Shown: positions 25,677 to 36,135, numbered from the stretch's first letter. The stretch: DNA of 64,000 bases from an uncultured Rhizobiaceae group bacterium (GCA_938010435.1 CALLUS010000004.1:161230-225229); one strand, 5' to 3'. Program-made: numbers and translations. Notes: generated from the letters alone by a model not told the origin.

Positions 25677-26162
25677 TCATTCAGCTATCGCATCGGCTGC
25701 AATTTTTGCAAAGATCACGTCCAACTCTTCGGCCATAACTTTCAAGTCTGGTGATCCGGTTGCGTAATATGGAGTAAAAACAAAACTGGGTTTTTTATAG
25801 GAAAGTGTGGTTGAACCATCTTCATTTTCAGTCAGGTAGAAAATGATTGGCGCTTCAATACCGGCTGCTTTGCTGGCTTTCAGCATGCGTACCGCAAATA
25901 TGTTATTGTAAACACCAATTACGCGGTTTCCCGGAATGGTCAGCTTTCGCCCACGTGCTCCAGCCGATGCACTTGCCGTGTTGATCCGACCCATTTTATT
26001 GGCCTTGATCACCCGTGTCATTTTCTTGTTCAAATCCGAAAATGCATGCTTGGTTTCGATGGAAACCCAACCTTTAAGCGGGAATGTCTCTGCAAGAACG
26101 GCGCTAACACCTGATAAACCAAACAACAAAACTAAACCCATAGCCGCTAAAAATCTTTTCAT
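25677..26162 (-). CDS. Periplasmic DUF302 domain protein
   Basis: A 161-residue protein with a signal peptide (residues 1-24, cleavage near VLAE). The DUF302 core is visible as VIGVYNNIFAVRMLKASKAAGIEAP and a DGSTTLSYKKPSF strand pair. The C-terminal MAEELDVIFAKIA helix matches the family's end. DUF302 proteins are small periplasmic or cytosolic proteins with no established reaction. It lies downstream of polA on the same strand, separated by 203 bases, so it probably has its own promoter. Confidence 0.8.
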   Translation of the reverse strand: MKRFLAAMGLVLLFGLSGVSAVLAETFPLKGWVSIETKHAFSDLNKKMTRVIKANKMGRINTASASAGARGRKLTIPGNRVIGVYNNIFAVRMLKASKAAGIEAPIIFYLTENEDGSTTLSYKKPSFVFTPYYATGSPDLKVMAEELDVIFAKIAADAIAE

Positions 26163-26314
26163 TTCAATCTCTCTTTTTGTGATTCCTTATATTGATCATC
26201 ACAACCAACGCATAACGATCAAAAAGTCCCAAATATTCCAACCGTAAAAACTGATTTGAACATTGTCCGTTTATGAAAGAACGCAAAATGAAGTCTATAT
26301 GACTTTGTTGAGAG

Positions 26315-26355
26315 GAAATGGGTTTCTTGTTGAAACCAAGAGTTATTCCCATTTC
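26315..26355. repeat. Nested inverted repeat just downstream of polA
   Basis: GAAATGGG (26315-26322) and CCCATTTC (26348-26355) are perfect complements, and GGTTTC/GAAACC (26321-26337) form an alternative inner stem; flanking GTTG/CAAC extend the outer arm. It could terminate polA transcription or form part of a leader, but there is no U-tract. It begins within a dozen bases of the polA stop. Confidence 0.4.
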
Positions 26356-26365
26356 AACTCAAACC

Positions 26366-29302
26366 TTAGTGCGCTTCGTCCCAATTGTCGGCGGCATTGG
26401 CATCAACTTGTAAAGGGACCGACAAACTAAGGGCCGGCATGGGCGCATTGACCATTACTTCTTTCACTAGGTCAATCGTTTGATCGACCTCACTTTCCGG
26501 TACCTCGAATATCAACTCATCATGAACCTGAAGCAGCATTTTTGCCGATAGGCCTGCCGCATCCAAAGCAGGTTCCATCTGTATCATCGCACGACGGATA
26601 ATATCTGCCGCTGAGCCCTGAATAGGTGCGTTAATTGCTGCGCGTTCCTGAAATGCCCGCATTTGTGGATTGCTAGACTTCATATCGGGATAGTGCGCTT
26701 TGCGGCCAAAAATAGTTTCCACATACCCATGATCTCGCGCAAACGCCTTTGTGTCATCCATATAAGTTTTGATACCGGGGAAACGTTCGAAATAGGTTTT
26801 GATATAATCGCTCGCTTCAGACCGCCCGATGCCCAAATTGTTGGCCAAACCAAACGCGGAAATGCCGTAGATAATGCCGAAATTGATCGCCTTAGCCTGA
26901 CGGCGGATCATCGGGTCCATGCCTTCCACCGGCACGTTGAACATTTCGCTGGCGGTCATAGCATGAATATCGATGCCATCGGCAAATGCCTGTTTCAGCT
27001 GGCCGATATCCGCCACATGGGCCAGCACGCGCAGTTCAATCTGGCTGTAATCAGCGCTGACCAATTTGTTGCCTTTGTCAGCTACAAATGCGGTTCTTAT
27101 TTTGCGACCTTCTTCGGTGCGGATCGGGATATTTTGCAAATTGGGTTCAGATGATGACAACCGGCCCGTCGATGTGGAGGCCATAGAATATGATGTGTGA
27201 ACGCGTTTGGTTTGCGGATTTATGTATCCCGGCAATGCATCTGTGTAAGTGGATTTCAGTTTGGACAATTGCCGCCAATCGACAATCTTGCGGGGCAATT
27301 CATGGCCTTCAGCGGCCAAATCTTCCAATTGTTGTGCACCGGTGGCCCATTGCCCCGTCTTGGTTTTTTTGCCACCGGGAAGAGACATTTCATCAAACAG
27401 GATTTCGCCCAATTGTTTAGGAGAACCAACGTTAAATTTCCGGCCCGCAAGTTCGTAAATCTCGTCTTCCAGACCCGCCGCTTTTTGCGCAAAATCTCCA
27501 GACAAGCGCGACAGAATTTGACGGTCCACCGAAATACCCCGTGCTTCCATGCGGCAAATCACGTCCACCAACGGGCGTTCCAAACGTTCGTAAACCGTGA
27601 CCATTTTTTCAGTCACCAAACGTGCTTTCAAAACTTGCCACAGGCGCAAGGTCACATCAGCATCTTCGGCGGCATAAGCGGTGGCTTTATCCACCGCTAC
27701 TTTGTCAAACGTGATCATGGATTTGCCGCTACCCGCTATTTCTTTAAACGGGATTGGCGTATGGCCTAAAATGCTCTCAGATAACGTGTCCATGCCGTGT
27801 TTCGTGCGACCAGCATCCAACACATAAGACAGCAACATTGTGTCATCATAAGGAGCGACTTTGATGCCGTAACGATTTAGAACCTGATAATCATATTTGA
27901 TATTCTGAGCGATTTTCAAAACACGAGGCGCTTCCAGCAACACTTTCAAACGATCAAGCGCATCCCGTGTGGAAATCTGATCAGGGTCCAAACCACCTCC
28001 CAGCAAATCGTCTTCACCGGTTACGTGAATTAATGGAATATAACATGCTTTTACCGTGCCGTCGGCGAGGGCAATTGCGAGTGAAACACCCACTAAATCG
28101 GCCTGCATGACATCCAGTGAATTGGTTTCTGTATCAACCGCAACCACCCCAAGTTCTGTCGCGTCTGCAATCCATCGGTCGAGTGCGACCACGTCCCGAA
28201 CGGTTTCATAGTTTGAGTTGTCAATTTTCGCAGTTGCCGCATCGTTCAAACGATCATTGACCAAATCTTGCGGTTGAAATGCAGGGCCGTCACCACGGGG
28301 TTCATCACCGCTCATGGGATCATCTGTGTTATTAGAACCGGGGTCGAAATCAGGACCACGTTGTTCGTATCCATCAACATCCATCGTGCTGGCTTCAATT
28401 GCGGCAGCATCTGTTTCCGTTTCTGCAGCCACACGACGGGTCAGCGTGTTCAGCTCCAGCGCTTTTAAGAACGCGATCAATTTTGGGCCATTCAATTCGG
28501 TCAACGCCATGTCGTCCAATGGCAAATCGATAGGCGTGTTTTGATCCAGCGTCACAAGCTGTTTAGAAATGCGAGCTTGGTCTGCAAACTCAATCATATT
28601 TTCACGGCGTTTGTTTTGTTTGATTTCACCTGCGCGCTCTAAAAGTTCTTCCAGCGTGTTGTATTCTTCCAACAATTGCGCAGCTGTTTTGGGGCCAATG
28701 CCCGGAACGCCTGGAACATTGTCTGTAGAATCTCCCGCCAACGCTTGAAGATCGATCATTTTTTCAGGGCCAACCCCAAACTTCTCGACAACTTCATCAA
28801 TGCCCACACGTTTGTCTTTCATCGTGTCATACATAATGACTTGCGGACTCACGAGCTGCATCAAGTCTTTATCAGACGAAATGATTGTCACATCAGCACC
28901 CAGTTCAGCGGCTTGACGCGCGTAAGTGGCAATCAAATCATCAGCTTCAAAACCAGCCTTTTCAATACATGGAACATCAAAAGCACGGGTGGCCTCACGA
29001 ATGACAGCAAATTGCGGACGCAAGTCTTCAGGGGGTGCATCACGGTTGGCTTTGTATTCAGGATAAATTTCATTTCTGAACGTGGTGGACGAATGGTCGA
29101 AGATCACGGCAAAGTGAGACGGCACAACACCCAGATTGGTATCACGCGCTTCCTGCAGCAGCTTCCAGAGCATGTTGCAAAAACCCGACACCGCGCCAAT
29201 GGGCAAACCATCGGATTTTCGTGTCAGTGGTGGCAATGCATGATAGGCGCGGAAAATATATGCCGAACCGTCTACCAGAAAAAGGTGATCGCCCTGTTTC
29301 AT
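26366..29302 (-). CDS. polA: DNA polymerase I
   Basis: A 978-residue enzyme with all three activities, for Okazaki-fragment processing and excision repair. The 5-prime nuclease domain opens with LVDGSAYIFRAYHALPPL and has DDLIATYA and DSTDNVPGVPGIGPKTA. The 3-prime proofreading domain keeps VAVDTETNSLD and YAAEDADVTLRLW. The polymerase has motif A VSADYSQIELRVLAH, motif B RRQAKAINFGIIYG and motif C LLQVHDELIFEVP. The linker between the nuclease domains (about 290-350) is acidic and rich in Asp, Gly and Pro. It is divergent from the M20 peptidase gene, with a small RNA candidate in the gap. Confidence 0.97.
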   Translation of the reverse strand: MKQGDHLFLVDGSAYIFRAYHALPPLTRKSDGLPIGAVSGFCNMLWKLLQEARDTNLGVVPSHFAVIFDHSSTTFRNEIYPEYKANRDAPPEDLRPQFAVIREATRAFDVPCIEKAGFEADDLIATYARQAAELGADVTIISSDKDLMQLVSPQVIMYDTMKDKRVGIDEVVEKFGVGPEKMIDLQALAGDSTDNVPGVPGIGPKTAAQLLEEYNTLEELLERAGEIKQNKRRENMIEFADQARISKQLVTLDQNTPIDLPLDDMALTELNGPKLIAFLKALELNTLTRRVAAETETDAAAIEASTMDVDGYEQRGPDFDPGSNNTDDPMSGDEPRGDGPAFQPQDLVNDRLNDAATAKIDNSNYETVRDVVALDRWIADATELGVVAVDTETNSLDVMQADLVGVSLAIALADGTVKACYIPLIHVTGEDDLLGGGLDPDQISTRDALDRLKVLLEAPRVLKIAQNIKYDYQVLNRYGIKVAPYDDTMLLSYVLDAGRTKHGMDTLSESILGHTPIPFKEIAGSGKSMITFDKVAVDKATAYAAEDADVTLRLWQVLKARLVTEKMVTVYERLERPLVDVICRMEARGISVDRQILSRLSGDFAQKAAGLEDEIYELAGRKFNVGSPKQLGEILFDEMSLPGGKKTKTGQWATGAQQLEDLAAEGHELPRKIVDWRQLSKLKSTYTDALPGYINPQTKRVHTSYSMASTSTGRLSSSEPNLQNIPIRTEEGRKIRTAFVADKGNKLVSADYSQIELRVLAHVADIGQLKQAFADGIDIHAMTASEMFNVPVEGMDPMIRRQAKAINFGIIYGISAFGLANNLGIGRSEASDYIKTYFERFPGIKTYMDDTKAFARDHGYVETIFGRKAHYPDMKSSNPQMRAFQERAAINAPIQGSAADIIRRAMIQMEPALDAAGLSAKMLLQVHDELIFEVPESEVDQTIDLVKEVMVNAPMPALSLSVPLQVDANAADNWDEAH

Positions 29303-29469
29303 ATCAGGCCTTCGAAGTGCTTTGGAATGATTGGGTTTACGATGGCCAAGCGTTGCTACTTTTACAAGTCTTGGCTCACGAAGCCCTCAACTAATTGTCA
29401 AAACGAGTTGTAATGTTTTGGCCTTGAAAAAGCCGGTTTCAGAAACCATCTTCTAGACAAGCCAAAGAC

Positions 29470-29614
29470 GTAATGGCTCGCCAGAGTGAACATTTCCCCC
29501 AATAGTTCACTCATAGGCAGTTGTGACCACCCCTTTCCCCTCTCCTGAGGTGGTTATAGCGAAACGTCCTGAGCTCCAGTGGTCTTCGAGTAAAAGACTT
29601 CTGGAGCTCTTTTT
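29470..29614 (+). ncRNA. Candidate small RNA with two C-rich hairpin loops, between polA and the M20 peptidase gene
   Basis: The 385-base gap between two divergent genes contains no open frame but does contain a strong plus-strand intrinsic terminator, which neither neighbour needs. Upstream of it are GAGTGAAC/GTTCACTC (29484-29512, 8-base perfect stem, loop with CCCCC) and ACCACC/GGTGGT (29526-29554, extendable to 8 pairs, 17-base loop CCTTTCCCCTCTCCTGA). Pyrimidine-rich loops followed by a terminator are the hallmark of small RNAs that pair with ribosome-binding sites. The 5-prime end is uncertain; a GGTTT/AAACC hairpin near 29430-29442 could belong to the promoter region or transcript. No convincing promoter is visible. 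Confidence 0.65.
29571..29614 (+). terminator. Strong intrinsic terminator ending the small RNA candidate
   Basis: GAGCTCCAG (29571-29579) pairs with CTGGAGCTC (29601-29609), a perfect 9-base stem whose interior holds a further GTCTT/AAGAC pairing. Five T follow, then ATTT. It lies 73 bases upstream of the M20 peptidase start, pointing toward it, so it ends a transcript begun within the polA-M20 gap. Confidence 0.88.
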
Positions 29615-29687
29615 ATTTCCATGGGTTCTTTCACGACCTCTCCGCAGTTGGTATTAAAAGAAAACTTGTTTTGAATACGGACCCGAT

Positions 29688-31070
29688 ATGAGCGCGCTTG
29701 ATCAGACTCTTTCTAAAATCGATACCAATATGGACGGTGCGTTAGAGCGCCTGTTCGAACTGTTAAAAATCGAAAGTGTTTCCACTGATCCTGCCTACAA
29801 AGCTTCCTGTACCAAAGCAGGACAATGGTTGGTCGATGAGCTGAATTCGTTGGGTTTTGATGCCAGCTTGCGTGAAACACCTGGCCACCCGATGGTCGTA
29901 GCGCATCATGAAGGGCCAGAAGGAGCTCCTCACGTCCTCTTTTATGGTCATTATGATGTACAGCCAGTGGACCCAATTGAACTTTGGGACACAGCGCCAT
30001 TTGAGCCAACATTGAAAGAAGTCAACGGCGCAAAACGAATTTACGCCCGTGGGTCATCTGACGACAAAGGCCAGTTGATGACTTTCGTGGAAGCCTGTCG
30101 GGGTTGGAAAGAAGCAACAGGCGCGTTGCCATGCCGTGTGACCATTTTGTTTGAAGGTGAGGAAGAATCCGGATCACCTTCACTTGTGCCGTTTTTGGAA
30201 GCCACTGCTGAGGAATTAAAGGCAGACATCGCGCTGGTCTGTGACACAAACATGTGGGATGCGAATACGCCGGCTATAACCACCGCATTGCGCGGTATGG
30301 CCAGCGACGAAGTCACCATCCACGCAGCCAGCAGGGACCTTCATTCAGGTTATTATGGTGGAGCGGCGCAAAATCCGATTCATGTATTGTCTAAAATTCT
30401 GGCAGATATGCACGATGAATCCGGTGCTGTGACGCTTGAAGGTTTTTACGATGGAGTTGAAGAAACACCCGATGGCATCAAACAGATGTGGGCTGGCCTT
30501 GGGTTTTCTGCCAAAGATTTCTTAGGGGACATTGGCTTATCCATGCCTTCAGGCGAAGCCAATCGCTCTGTTCTCGAACAGACATGGGCGCGCCCAACTG
30601 CAGAGGTGAATGGCATTACCGGCGGCTATACGGGCGAAGGTTTCAAAACCGTCATCGCCGCGCAAGCCTCCGCAAAAGTGTCATTTCGTCTGGTAGGGAA
30701 ACAAGATCCTCACAAAGTGGCTGAAGCGTTTAGAAAACACATCAATGATCGTTTACCGGAGGATTGCACGGCCACATTTAAAGAGCATGGCCGTAACCCT
30801 GCAACACAATTGGATTACAACCTACCTGAATTAAAAAAAGCTGCTGATGCTTTGACAGCTGAATGGGGCAAAGATGCCGCTATCATTGCAGGCGGTGGTT
30901 CTATCCCGATCGTTGGAAATTTTAAACGTCAGCTTAGCATGGATTCGCTTCTGATTGGTTACGCCCTTGCAGACGATGCTATTCATTCACCCAATGAAAA
31001 ATATGAATTGAAAAGCTTCCAGAAAGGGGCCCGCTCATGGGCACGCGTGCTTGAAGCATTGGCGCAATAA
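29688..31070 (+). CDS. M20-family metallopeptidase (dipeptidase)
   Basis: A 460-residue cytosolic zinc hydrolase. Metal and catalytic motifs are YGHYDVQPV (His88, Asp90), RGSSDDKGQ (Asp125) and FEGEEESGSPS (Glu158/159), with a dimerisation insert in the middle (RDLHSGYYGG, TGGYTGEG) and a final His ligand in DDAIHSPNEKY. The family includes carnosine dipeptidases and related peptidases; the exact substrate cannot be read from sequence. It is a single gene that converges on the acyltransferase gene with a 3-base gap. Confidence 0.9.
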   Translation: MSALDQTLSKIDTNMDGALERLFELLKIESVSTDPAYKASCTKAGQWLVDELNSLGFDASLRETPGHPMVVAHHEGPEGAPHVLFYGHYDVQPVDPIELWDTAPFEPTLKEVNGAKRIYARGSSDDKGQLMTFVEACRGWKEATGALPCRVTILFEGEEESGSPSLVPFLEATAEELKADIALVCDTNMWDANTPAITTALRGMASDEVTIHAASRDLHSGYYGGAAQNPIHVLSKILADMHDESGAVTLEGFYDGVEETPDGIKQMWAGLGFSAKDFLGDIGLSMPSGEANRSVLEQTWARPTAEVNGITGGYTGEGFKTVIAAQASAKVSFRLVGKQDPHKVAEAFRKHINDRLPEDCTATFKEHGRNPATQLDYNLPELKKAADALTAEWGKDAAIIAGGGSIPIVGNFKRQLSMDSLLIGYALADDAIHSPNEKYELKSFQKGARSWARVLEALAQ

Positions 31071-31073
31071 TTA

Positions 31074-32186
31074 TTAGGCTGGAACAAGAGCAGCCTTCGG
31101 GGTGCTTTTTTTCCATGGTGTTCCGCTCAAGACAGCCCAATTCGGGCGATGGAACAGGAACATACCGAGTCCAGTTTTTTGAATGATCCAATACCCGATC
31201 ATTGGTGTCGCCACAGAGAATGTAAGACAGATAAGAGCCATCGTTCCAGCATCCATCCACGGAACGAATTTGAGTATCATAAGACGTGAAATCACCATTG
31301 GCAGGAAGAATGCCAAGTAAATCACAATTGAGTTGGCACCCAGGTGAGTCAATGTTTTTACTTTATCAGCAATCAATGTTGCAAGGGCGACAATCGCCAA
31401 AGCACCTGCCGCACCCAATGCAAGTGAGATAATTGGCAGACCGGACCAGCCAATCAAAACGAGCGTTAAGTTGATGGTAAACCAAACGGCAACACCCAAT
31501 AGACCCATGATCACATTGTTACGGACAAAATCAGCTAACTTGAAAATATATGGGGCAAAGACATATCCACCTACGAAATAAACAAGGTAACTTGCAAATT
31601 CGTCGACCAATACAAAATGGCCTTCAACTTCCACAACACCCAACGCTTTTGCCACAAGGGCAAAGACATCGTGGGTGCTGACCGGAACAATTTGCAACAC
31701 TGTTGCCAAACTCAACAAAACCCATTTGTGATTTTTAAACAGCTTCGCCACCACAAAAAATACTGGAAGCATGTAGATGAACCACAAAGTGCCAAACGGT
31801 TGTACGAACGTGAATACAAAAGAACGTAAAACGGCATTCTCAGAATTTCCGTCCATCACCATAAATGGTGCTTTGAAAGCGAACTGAATAATGACCCATA
31901 AAACGTAAAAGTAGAAAAAATGAATAACTTTGCGATCAATATAATGACGCCAAGGCCTATCAATTGTTGCTGCGAGAAACAGGCCAGAAATCATGAAAAA
32001 ATCCGGCATGCGGAATGGGCGTGAGAACTCCACGATTGCATGCATCCAACCACGTTGACCCGATGCAGCTTCAAGACCCAAAGTTGTGTGCAGCATCACA
32101 ACCAAAATGATACAAATACCTTTTGCAGTATCAACCCAATCGATACGGGGAGCGCTTTCAAAAGCTTGAGAGTTTGCAGTGGCCAT
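31074..32186 (-). CDS. Acyltransferase 3 family membrane protein
   Basis: A 370-residue protein with about ten transmembrane segments. It begins with the family pattern RIDWVDTAKGICIILVVMLHT, where the His in the first membrane segment is a conserved functional residue, followed by RPFRMPDFFMISGLF. Acyltransferase-3 proteins move acetyl or succinyl groups onto sugars, lipids or glucans at the membrane (OpgC, OafA, nodulation proteins). No glycan genes adjoin it, so the acceptor is unknown. Confidence 0.85.
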   Translation of the reverse strand: MATANSQAFESAPRIDWVDTAKGICIILVVMLHTTLGLEAASGQRGWMHAIVEFSRPFRMPDFFMISGLFLAATIDRPWRHYIDRKVIHFFYFYVLWVIIQFAFKAPFMVMDGNSENAVLRSFVFTFVQPFGTLWFIYMLPVFFVVAKLFKNHKWVLLSLATVLQIVPVSTHDVFALVAKALGVVEVEGHFVLVDEFASYLVYFVGGYVFAPYIFKLADFVRNNVIMGLLGVAVWFTINLTLVLIGWSGLPIISLALGAAGALAIVALATLIADKVKTLTHLGANSIVIYLAFFLPMVISRLMILKFVPWMDAGTMALICLTFSVATPMIGYWIIQKTGLGMFLFHRPNWAVLSGTPWKKSTPKAALVPA

Positions 32187-32385
32187 GATCTCGTCCTCAA
32201 CATGAATTAGGAAGATAAGATCAGATTTACCTGAAATTGTTCTGAACGCGGGTTTTAAAAGACCGTGAAACTCTCAAATTGGTTAATCCATTCCTTTACC
32301 CAAGCTTAAACAGCTTCAGATATATTTTATGCATCATTAAGCAAGCTTGCTTCGGCAATACCCTCAACCCCGCAAATGGTTATCA

Positions 32386-34521
32386 ATGGCGCGTCGGAAA
32401 AAAGACATAAGACAGCAAAAATCACGCGTGGACCCTCATTTTGATGGGGGTGGCACCGGTAAAGCTCGTCGTAAAACCAAGAAGTCTACAAAACCGAAAA
32501 AACGGTTTTGGGTGTGGTGCTTGTTGCGTTGGTTGTTGAGACCGTTTCCTACCTTTGTGTATTGGGGCGCAGTGTTAGGCCTATGGACTGTGATAGGGGT
32601 TGCAGGCATTCTTGCATTTTACGCCACACAATTGCCAAGTGCAGACACTTGGCATGTACCAGAACGTCCGCCGAACATTCGAATTGTCTCTGCCGATGGT
32701 GAGCTCATTGCCAACCGGGGTGTCACGGGTGGTAAGGCTTTACGACTAGAGGAAATGTCGCCACATATCGCACAGGCCGTGATCTCTATCGAAGACCGTC
32801 GTTTTCATGCTCATTTCGGGTTTGATCCTATTGGCTTTACCCGTGCCATGACCCGCAACATTGTGCAAAAACGCATGCGAGAAGGTGGATCAACCATTAC
32901 TCAGCAGTTGGCCAAAAACCTATTCTTGAAACCAGAACGTACTTTTGGCCGGAAAGTGCAGGAACTGATTCTTGCCGTTTGGTTGGAAACGAAATATTCC
33001 AAAGCCGAAATTCTCGAGCTTTATCTCAACCGTGTTTATTTTGGCGCTGGCGCAACAGGCGTTGACGCTGCGGCTCGTCGTTATTTTGGCAAATCTGCAA
33101 AATACGTCACAGTACCTGAAGCCGCACTGTTGGCAGGATTGTTGAAAGCACCTTCGAAATATTCACCAGCACGCAATCCCAAATTGGCCCAACGCCGTGC
33201 AAGACTTGTACTACGCGCCATGCAGGAAGAAGGTTATATTAAAGTCGGCAAGATTGATGTGACCAACATCAAACCCGGAGAATATGCAAAACACTTTCGT
33301 TCAGGACCAGAACATTTTGTGTCCGATATGATTGTCAAACGCGTTACAAAAATTCTCGGCGAACCTAAAAATGATGTCATCGTTGAGACAACCGTTTCAT
33401 CATTTCTCATGACGGCTGCCCATTCTATGTTGACTGAAACATTGGACAAGCATGGCAAAAAGAAAAATGTATCTCAAGCAGCTATGGTTTCCATGTCACC
33501 AGATGGTGCAGTTCAGGCACTCATTGGTGGTCGCGACTATGGTAAAAGCCAATTCAATCGCGTTGTCGATGCTAAACGTCAGCCCGGTTCAGCCTTCAAA
33601 ACGTTTGTTTGGTTGAAAGCATTGGAAAATGGGTTTGATCCATCCACTGAAATGATTGATGAGCCCGTTAAATTCGGAAAATGGCGCCCTGAAAATTATG
33701 ATAAGAAATACCGTGGCCTTGTGACACTTGGAGCTGCGTTCAGTGGATCGTTGAATACGATCGCAGCGAAACTAATCACCCAAGCAGGGCCAAGAAATGT
33801 GGCCTCTGTCGCACGACGCATGGGCATTGCCAGCAAGCTCATTGCCAATGGATCACTGGCGTTGGGCACTTCGGAAGTCAGCCTCTTTGAACTCACCCGT
33901 TCATTTGCACCATTTGCAAATGGCGGGAAAAAAGCCACTCCGTATCTAATCCGTAAAATTACCGGCAAAGATGGAAAAATTCTTTTTGAACGCAAAGAAC
34001 CAAATCTAATCACTGCGGTCATGCCGGAGAACCTCGCAGATATGAACCAAATGTTGGCACGTGTTGTTTCCCACGGCACCGGCAAAAAAGCACGTTTGAA
34101 AATACATCAAGCAGGCGGAAAAACAGGCACGAGCCAAGGGTTTCGCGATGCCCTGTTTGTTGGGCATACCGCACATTTGGTGACGGGGATTTGGTTTGGA
34201 AATGATGACAACTCACCCACCAAAAAACTCACAGGCGGTTCTTTACCAGCAAAAGTCTGGAATGAATTTATGGAATTAGCTCATTCTAATTTGGAGGCAA
34301 AGCCATTGCCAGGCGCAAATATATTTATTGCTGATTTGCCTGATCGCTTGCCCATTCCTTCTCCCCGACCAACCCAGATTTTAGCTGATCGTAAAGTGCC
34401 AACCACGAACGTTGGCGAAGAAACAACCGCCAGTATCAAAAGTGATTTGCGCAAACGTGTTGAAAGCAAACTTAAGAAAAAGGCCAAGACTTCAATTCTT
34501 GACCTTATTCTTGGAGATTAA
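32386..34521 (+). CDS. Class A penicillin-binding protein (PBP1 family)
   Basis: 711 residues from MARRKKDIRQQ; an in-frame TTG 13 codons upstream is less likely. A highly basic cytoplasmic head (1-40) precedes one transmembrane segment (about 55-80). The GT51 glycosyltransferase domain carries EDRRFHAHFGFDP (Glu136) and GGSTITQQLAKNLFL. The transpeptidase has SxxK in QPGSAFKTFVW, SxN in SGSLNTIAAK and KTG in KTGTSQGFRDALF. The enzyme polymerises and cross-links peptidoglycan in the periplasm. A lysine- and arginine-rich C-terminal tail follows the transpeptidase. It converges on pckA. Confidence 0.93.
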   Translation: MARRKKDIRQQKSRVDPHFDGGGTGKARRKTKKSTKPKKRFWVWCLLRWLLRPFPTFVYWGAVLGLWTVIGVAGILAFYATQLPSADTWHVPERPPNIRIVSADGELIANRGVTGGKALRLEEMSPHIAQAVISIEDRRFHAHFGFDPIGFTRAMTRNIVQKRMREGGSTITQQLAKNLFLKPERTFGRKVQELILAVWLETKYSKAEILELYLNRVYFGAGATGVDAAARRYFGKSAKYVTVPEAALLAGLLKAPSKYSPARNPKLAQRRARLVLRAMQEEGYIKVGKIDVTNIKPGEYAKHFRSGPEHFVSDMIVKRVTKILGEPKNDVIVETTVSSFLMTAAHSMLTETLDKHGKKKNVSQAAMVSMSPDGAVQALIGGRDYGKSQFNRVVDAKRQPGSAFKTFVWLKALENGFDPSTEMIDEPVKFGKWRPENYDKKYRGLVTLGAAFSGSLNTIAAKLITQAGPRNVASVARRMGIASKLIANGSLALGTSEVSLFELTRSFAPFANGGKKATPYLIRKITGKDGKILFERKEPNLITAVMPENLADMNQMLARVVSHGTGKKARLKIHQAGGKTGTSQGFRDALFVGHTAHLVTGIWFGNDDNSPTKKLTGGSLPAKVWNEFMELAHSNLEAKPLPGANIFIADLPDRLPIPSPRPTQILADRKVPTTNVGEETTASIKSDLRKRVESKLKKKAKTSILDLILGD

Positions 34522-34533
34522 ATTCCGCTCCAG

Positions 34534-36135
34534 CTAAGCAGCCGTTGGCGCTGCATCGCGAACTGTCGCATCAACATGCTCTTCAAACTTGCCAAAATTT
34601 TCAATGAACATAGAGACCAGCTTTTGTGCTTGTTCGTCATAGGCTGACGCATCACCCCATGTATCACGCGGGCGCAACAGTTTATCGTCAACACCAGAAA
34701 CAGATACGGGAACTTCTAAACCGAAATTCTCGTCAACGCGCATTTCAACATCATTCAACGAACCATCCAGCGCAGCTTTCAACAATGCGCGTGTCGCTTT
34801 GATCGGCATACGAGACCCCTCGCCATAACGACCACCTGTCCAACCTGTGTTGACCAACCAGCATGTAGAATTGTGTTCAGCAATTTTGTCGCGCAACAGA
34901 TTTCCATATTCACTTGGATGACGCGGCATGAATGGCGCGCCAAAGCATGTGGAGAAAGTGGCTTGAACACCAGACACACCCTTTTCAGTGCCAGCGACCT
35001 TTGCAGTGTAACCAGATAAGAAGTGATACATGGCTTGTTCTGGCGTCATGCGCGCGATCGGAGGCAATATACCGAACGCATCGGCAGTCAACATAATGAT
35101 CGTACCAGGATGAGGAGCCATTCCCGTTTCAGAGGCGTTTGGAATGTAATGTAGCGGATACGCCACCCGCGTATTCTCGGTTAGCGACCCGTCATCAAAG
35201 TCTGGAATTTTCGTCACAGGGTCAAGAACAACATTCTCAATCACTGAACCCCATTTTTGAGTGGTCGCATAAATTTCCGGCTCTGCCTCTTGGGACAGAC
35301 GAATTGTCTTAGCGTAACAGCCACCTTCAAAATTAAAAATACCGTTGTCCGACCAACCGTGTTCATCATCACCCACCAGTGTTCGCGTTGCATCGGAAGA
35401 TAGGGTTGTTTTGCCTGTACCTGACAAACCAAAGAACAAAGCTGCATCGCCATCATCGCCCACATTGGCTGAACAATGCATAGGCATCACACCCTTTGAA
35501 GGGAGGAAGTAATTCAGTGCACCAAAGACAGACTTTTTTGTTTCTCCCGCATATTCAGTTCCACCAATCAAAACGATGCCGCGCTTCAAGTTAACGGCAA
35601 TTACTGTTTCAGACCGACACCCATGACGCGCAGGGTCAGCTCTAAATGATGGTAGATTGATGATCGTCATATCCGGAACAAATGACGCCAAAGAAGCGAT
35701 CTCCGGACGACGCAACAAATGACGGATAAACAATGCATGCCAAGTCAATTCAAGATAAACGCGCACGCCAATTTGATAATCAGGATCAGCACCACCGTTC
35801 AAATCTTGTGCCAGAAGCTCTTTGCCCTCTGCGTGTTTCAGAAAGTCGGAATAGAGAACGTCAAATTTGTCCTCATCCATTGCCTGATTGTTGTCCCACC
35901 AAACGGTGTGTTCTGTTTCAGAATCGCGAACGATATATTTGTCTGTTGCAGAACGACCGGTGTGCTTTCCGGTGCTGACCGACAATGCTCCGCCAGCAGC
36001 AACTTCACCTTCACCGCGTTCGATAGCTAAATCATAAAGCGTTCTCTCGTCGTCATTCCAACGGATGCCTGTCAGGTTGGTCAAGCCAATTTTATCAGAG
36101 CCAAAAGCTTCATTATGAATGCCGGATTGTTTCAC
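34534..36135 (-). CDS. pckA: Phosphoenolpyruvate carboxykinase (ATP)
   Basis: A 533-residue cytosolic gluconeogenic enzyme that converts oxaloacetate and ATP to phosphoenolpyruvate. The kinase-1 loop is [15 protein letters not shown], with [13 protein letters not shown] and the substrate-binding [11 protein letters not shown] also present. It is divergent from chvI, an arrangement conserved in Rhizobiales, where ChvI/ChvG influence pckA expression. The 430-base gap between them holds both promoters. Confidence 0.97.
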   Translation of the reverse strand: MKQSGIHNEAFGSDKIGLTNLTGIRWNDDERTLYDLAIERGEGEVAAGGALSVSTGKHTGRSATDKYIVRDSETEHTVWWDNNQAMDEDKFDVLYSDFLKHAEGKELLAQDLNGGADPDYQIGVRVYLELTWHALFIRHLLRRPEIASLASFVPDMTIINLPSFRADPARHGCRSETVIAVNLKRGIVLIGGTEYAGETKKSVFGALNYFLPSKGVMPMHCSANVGDDGDAALFFGLSGTGKTTLSSDATRTLVGDDEHGWSDNGIFNFEGGCYAKTIRLSQEAEPEIYATTQKWGSVIENVVLDPVTKIPDFDDGSLTENTRVAYPLHYIPNASETGMAPHPGTIIMLTADAFGILPPIARMTPEQAMYHFLSGYTAKVAGTEKGVSGVQATFSTCFGAPFMPRHPSEYGNLLRDKIAEHNSTCWLVNTGWTGGRYGEGSRMPIKATRALLKAALDGSLNDVEMRVDENFGLEVPVSVSGVDDKLLRPRDTWGDASAYDEQAQKLVSMFIENFGKFEEHVDATVRDAAPTAA

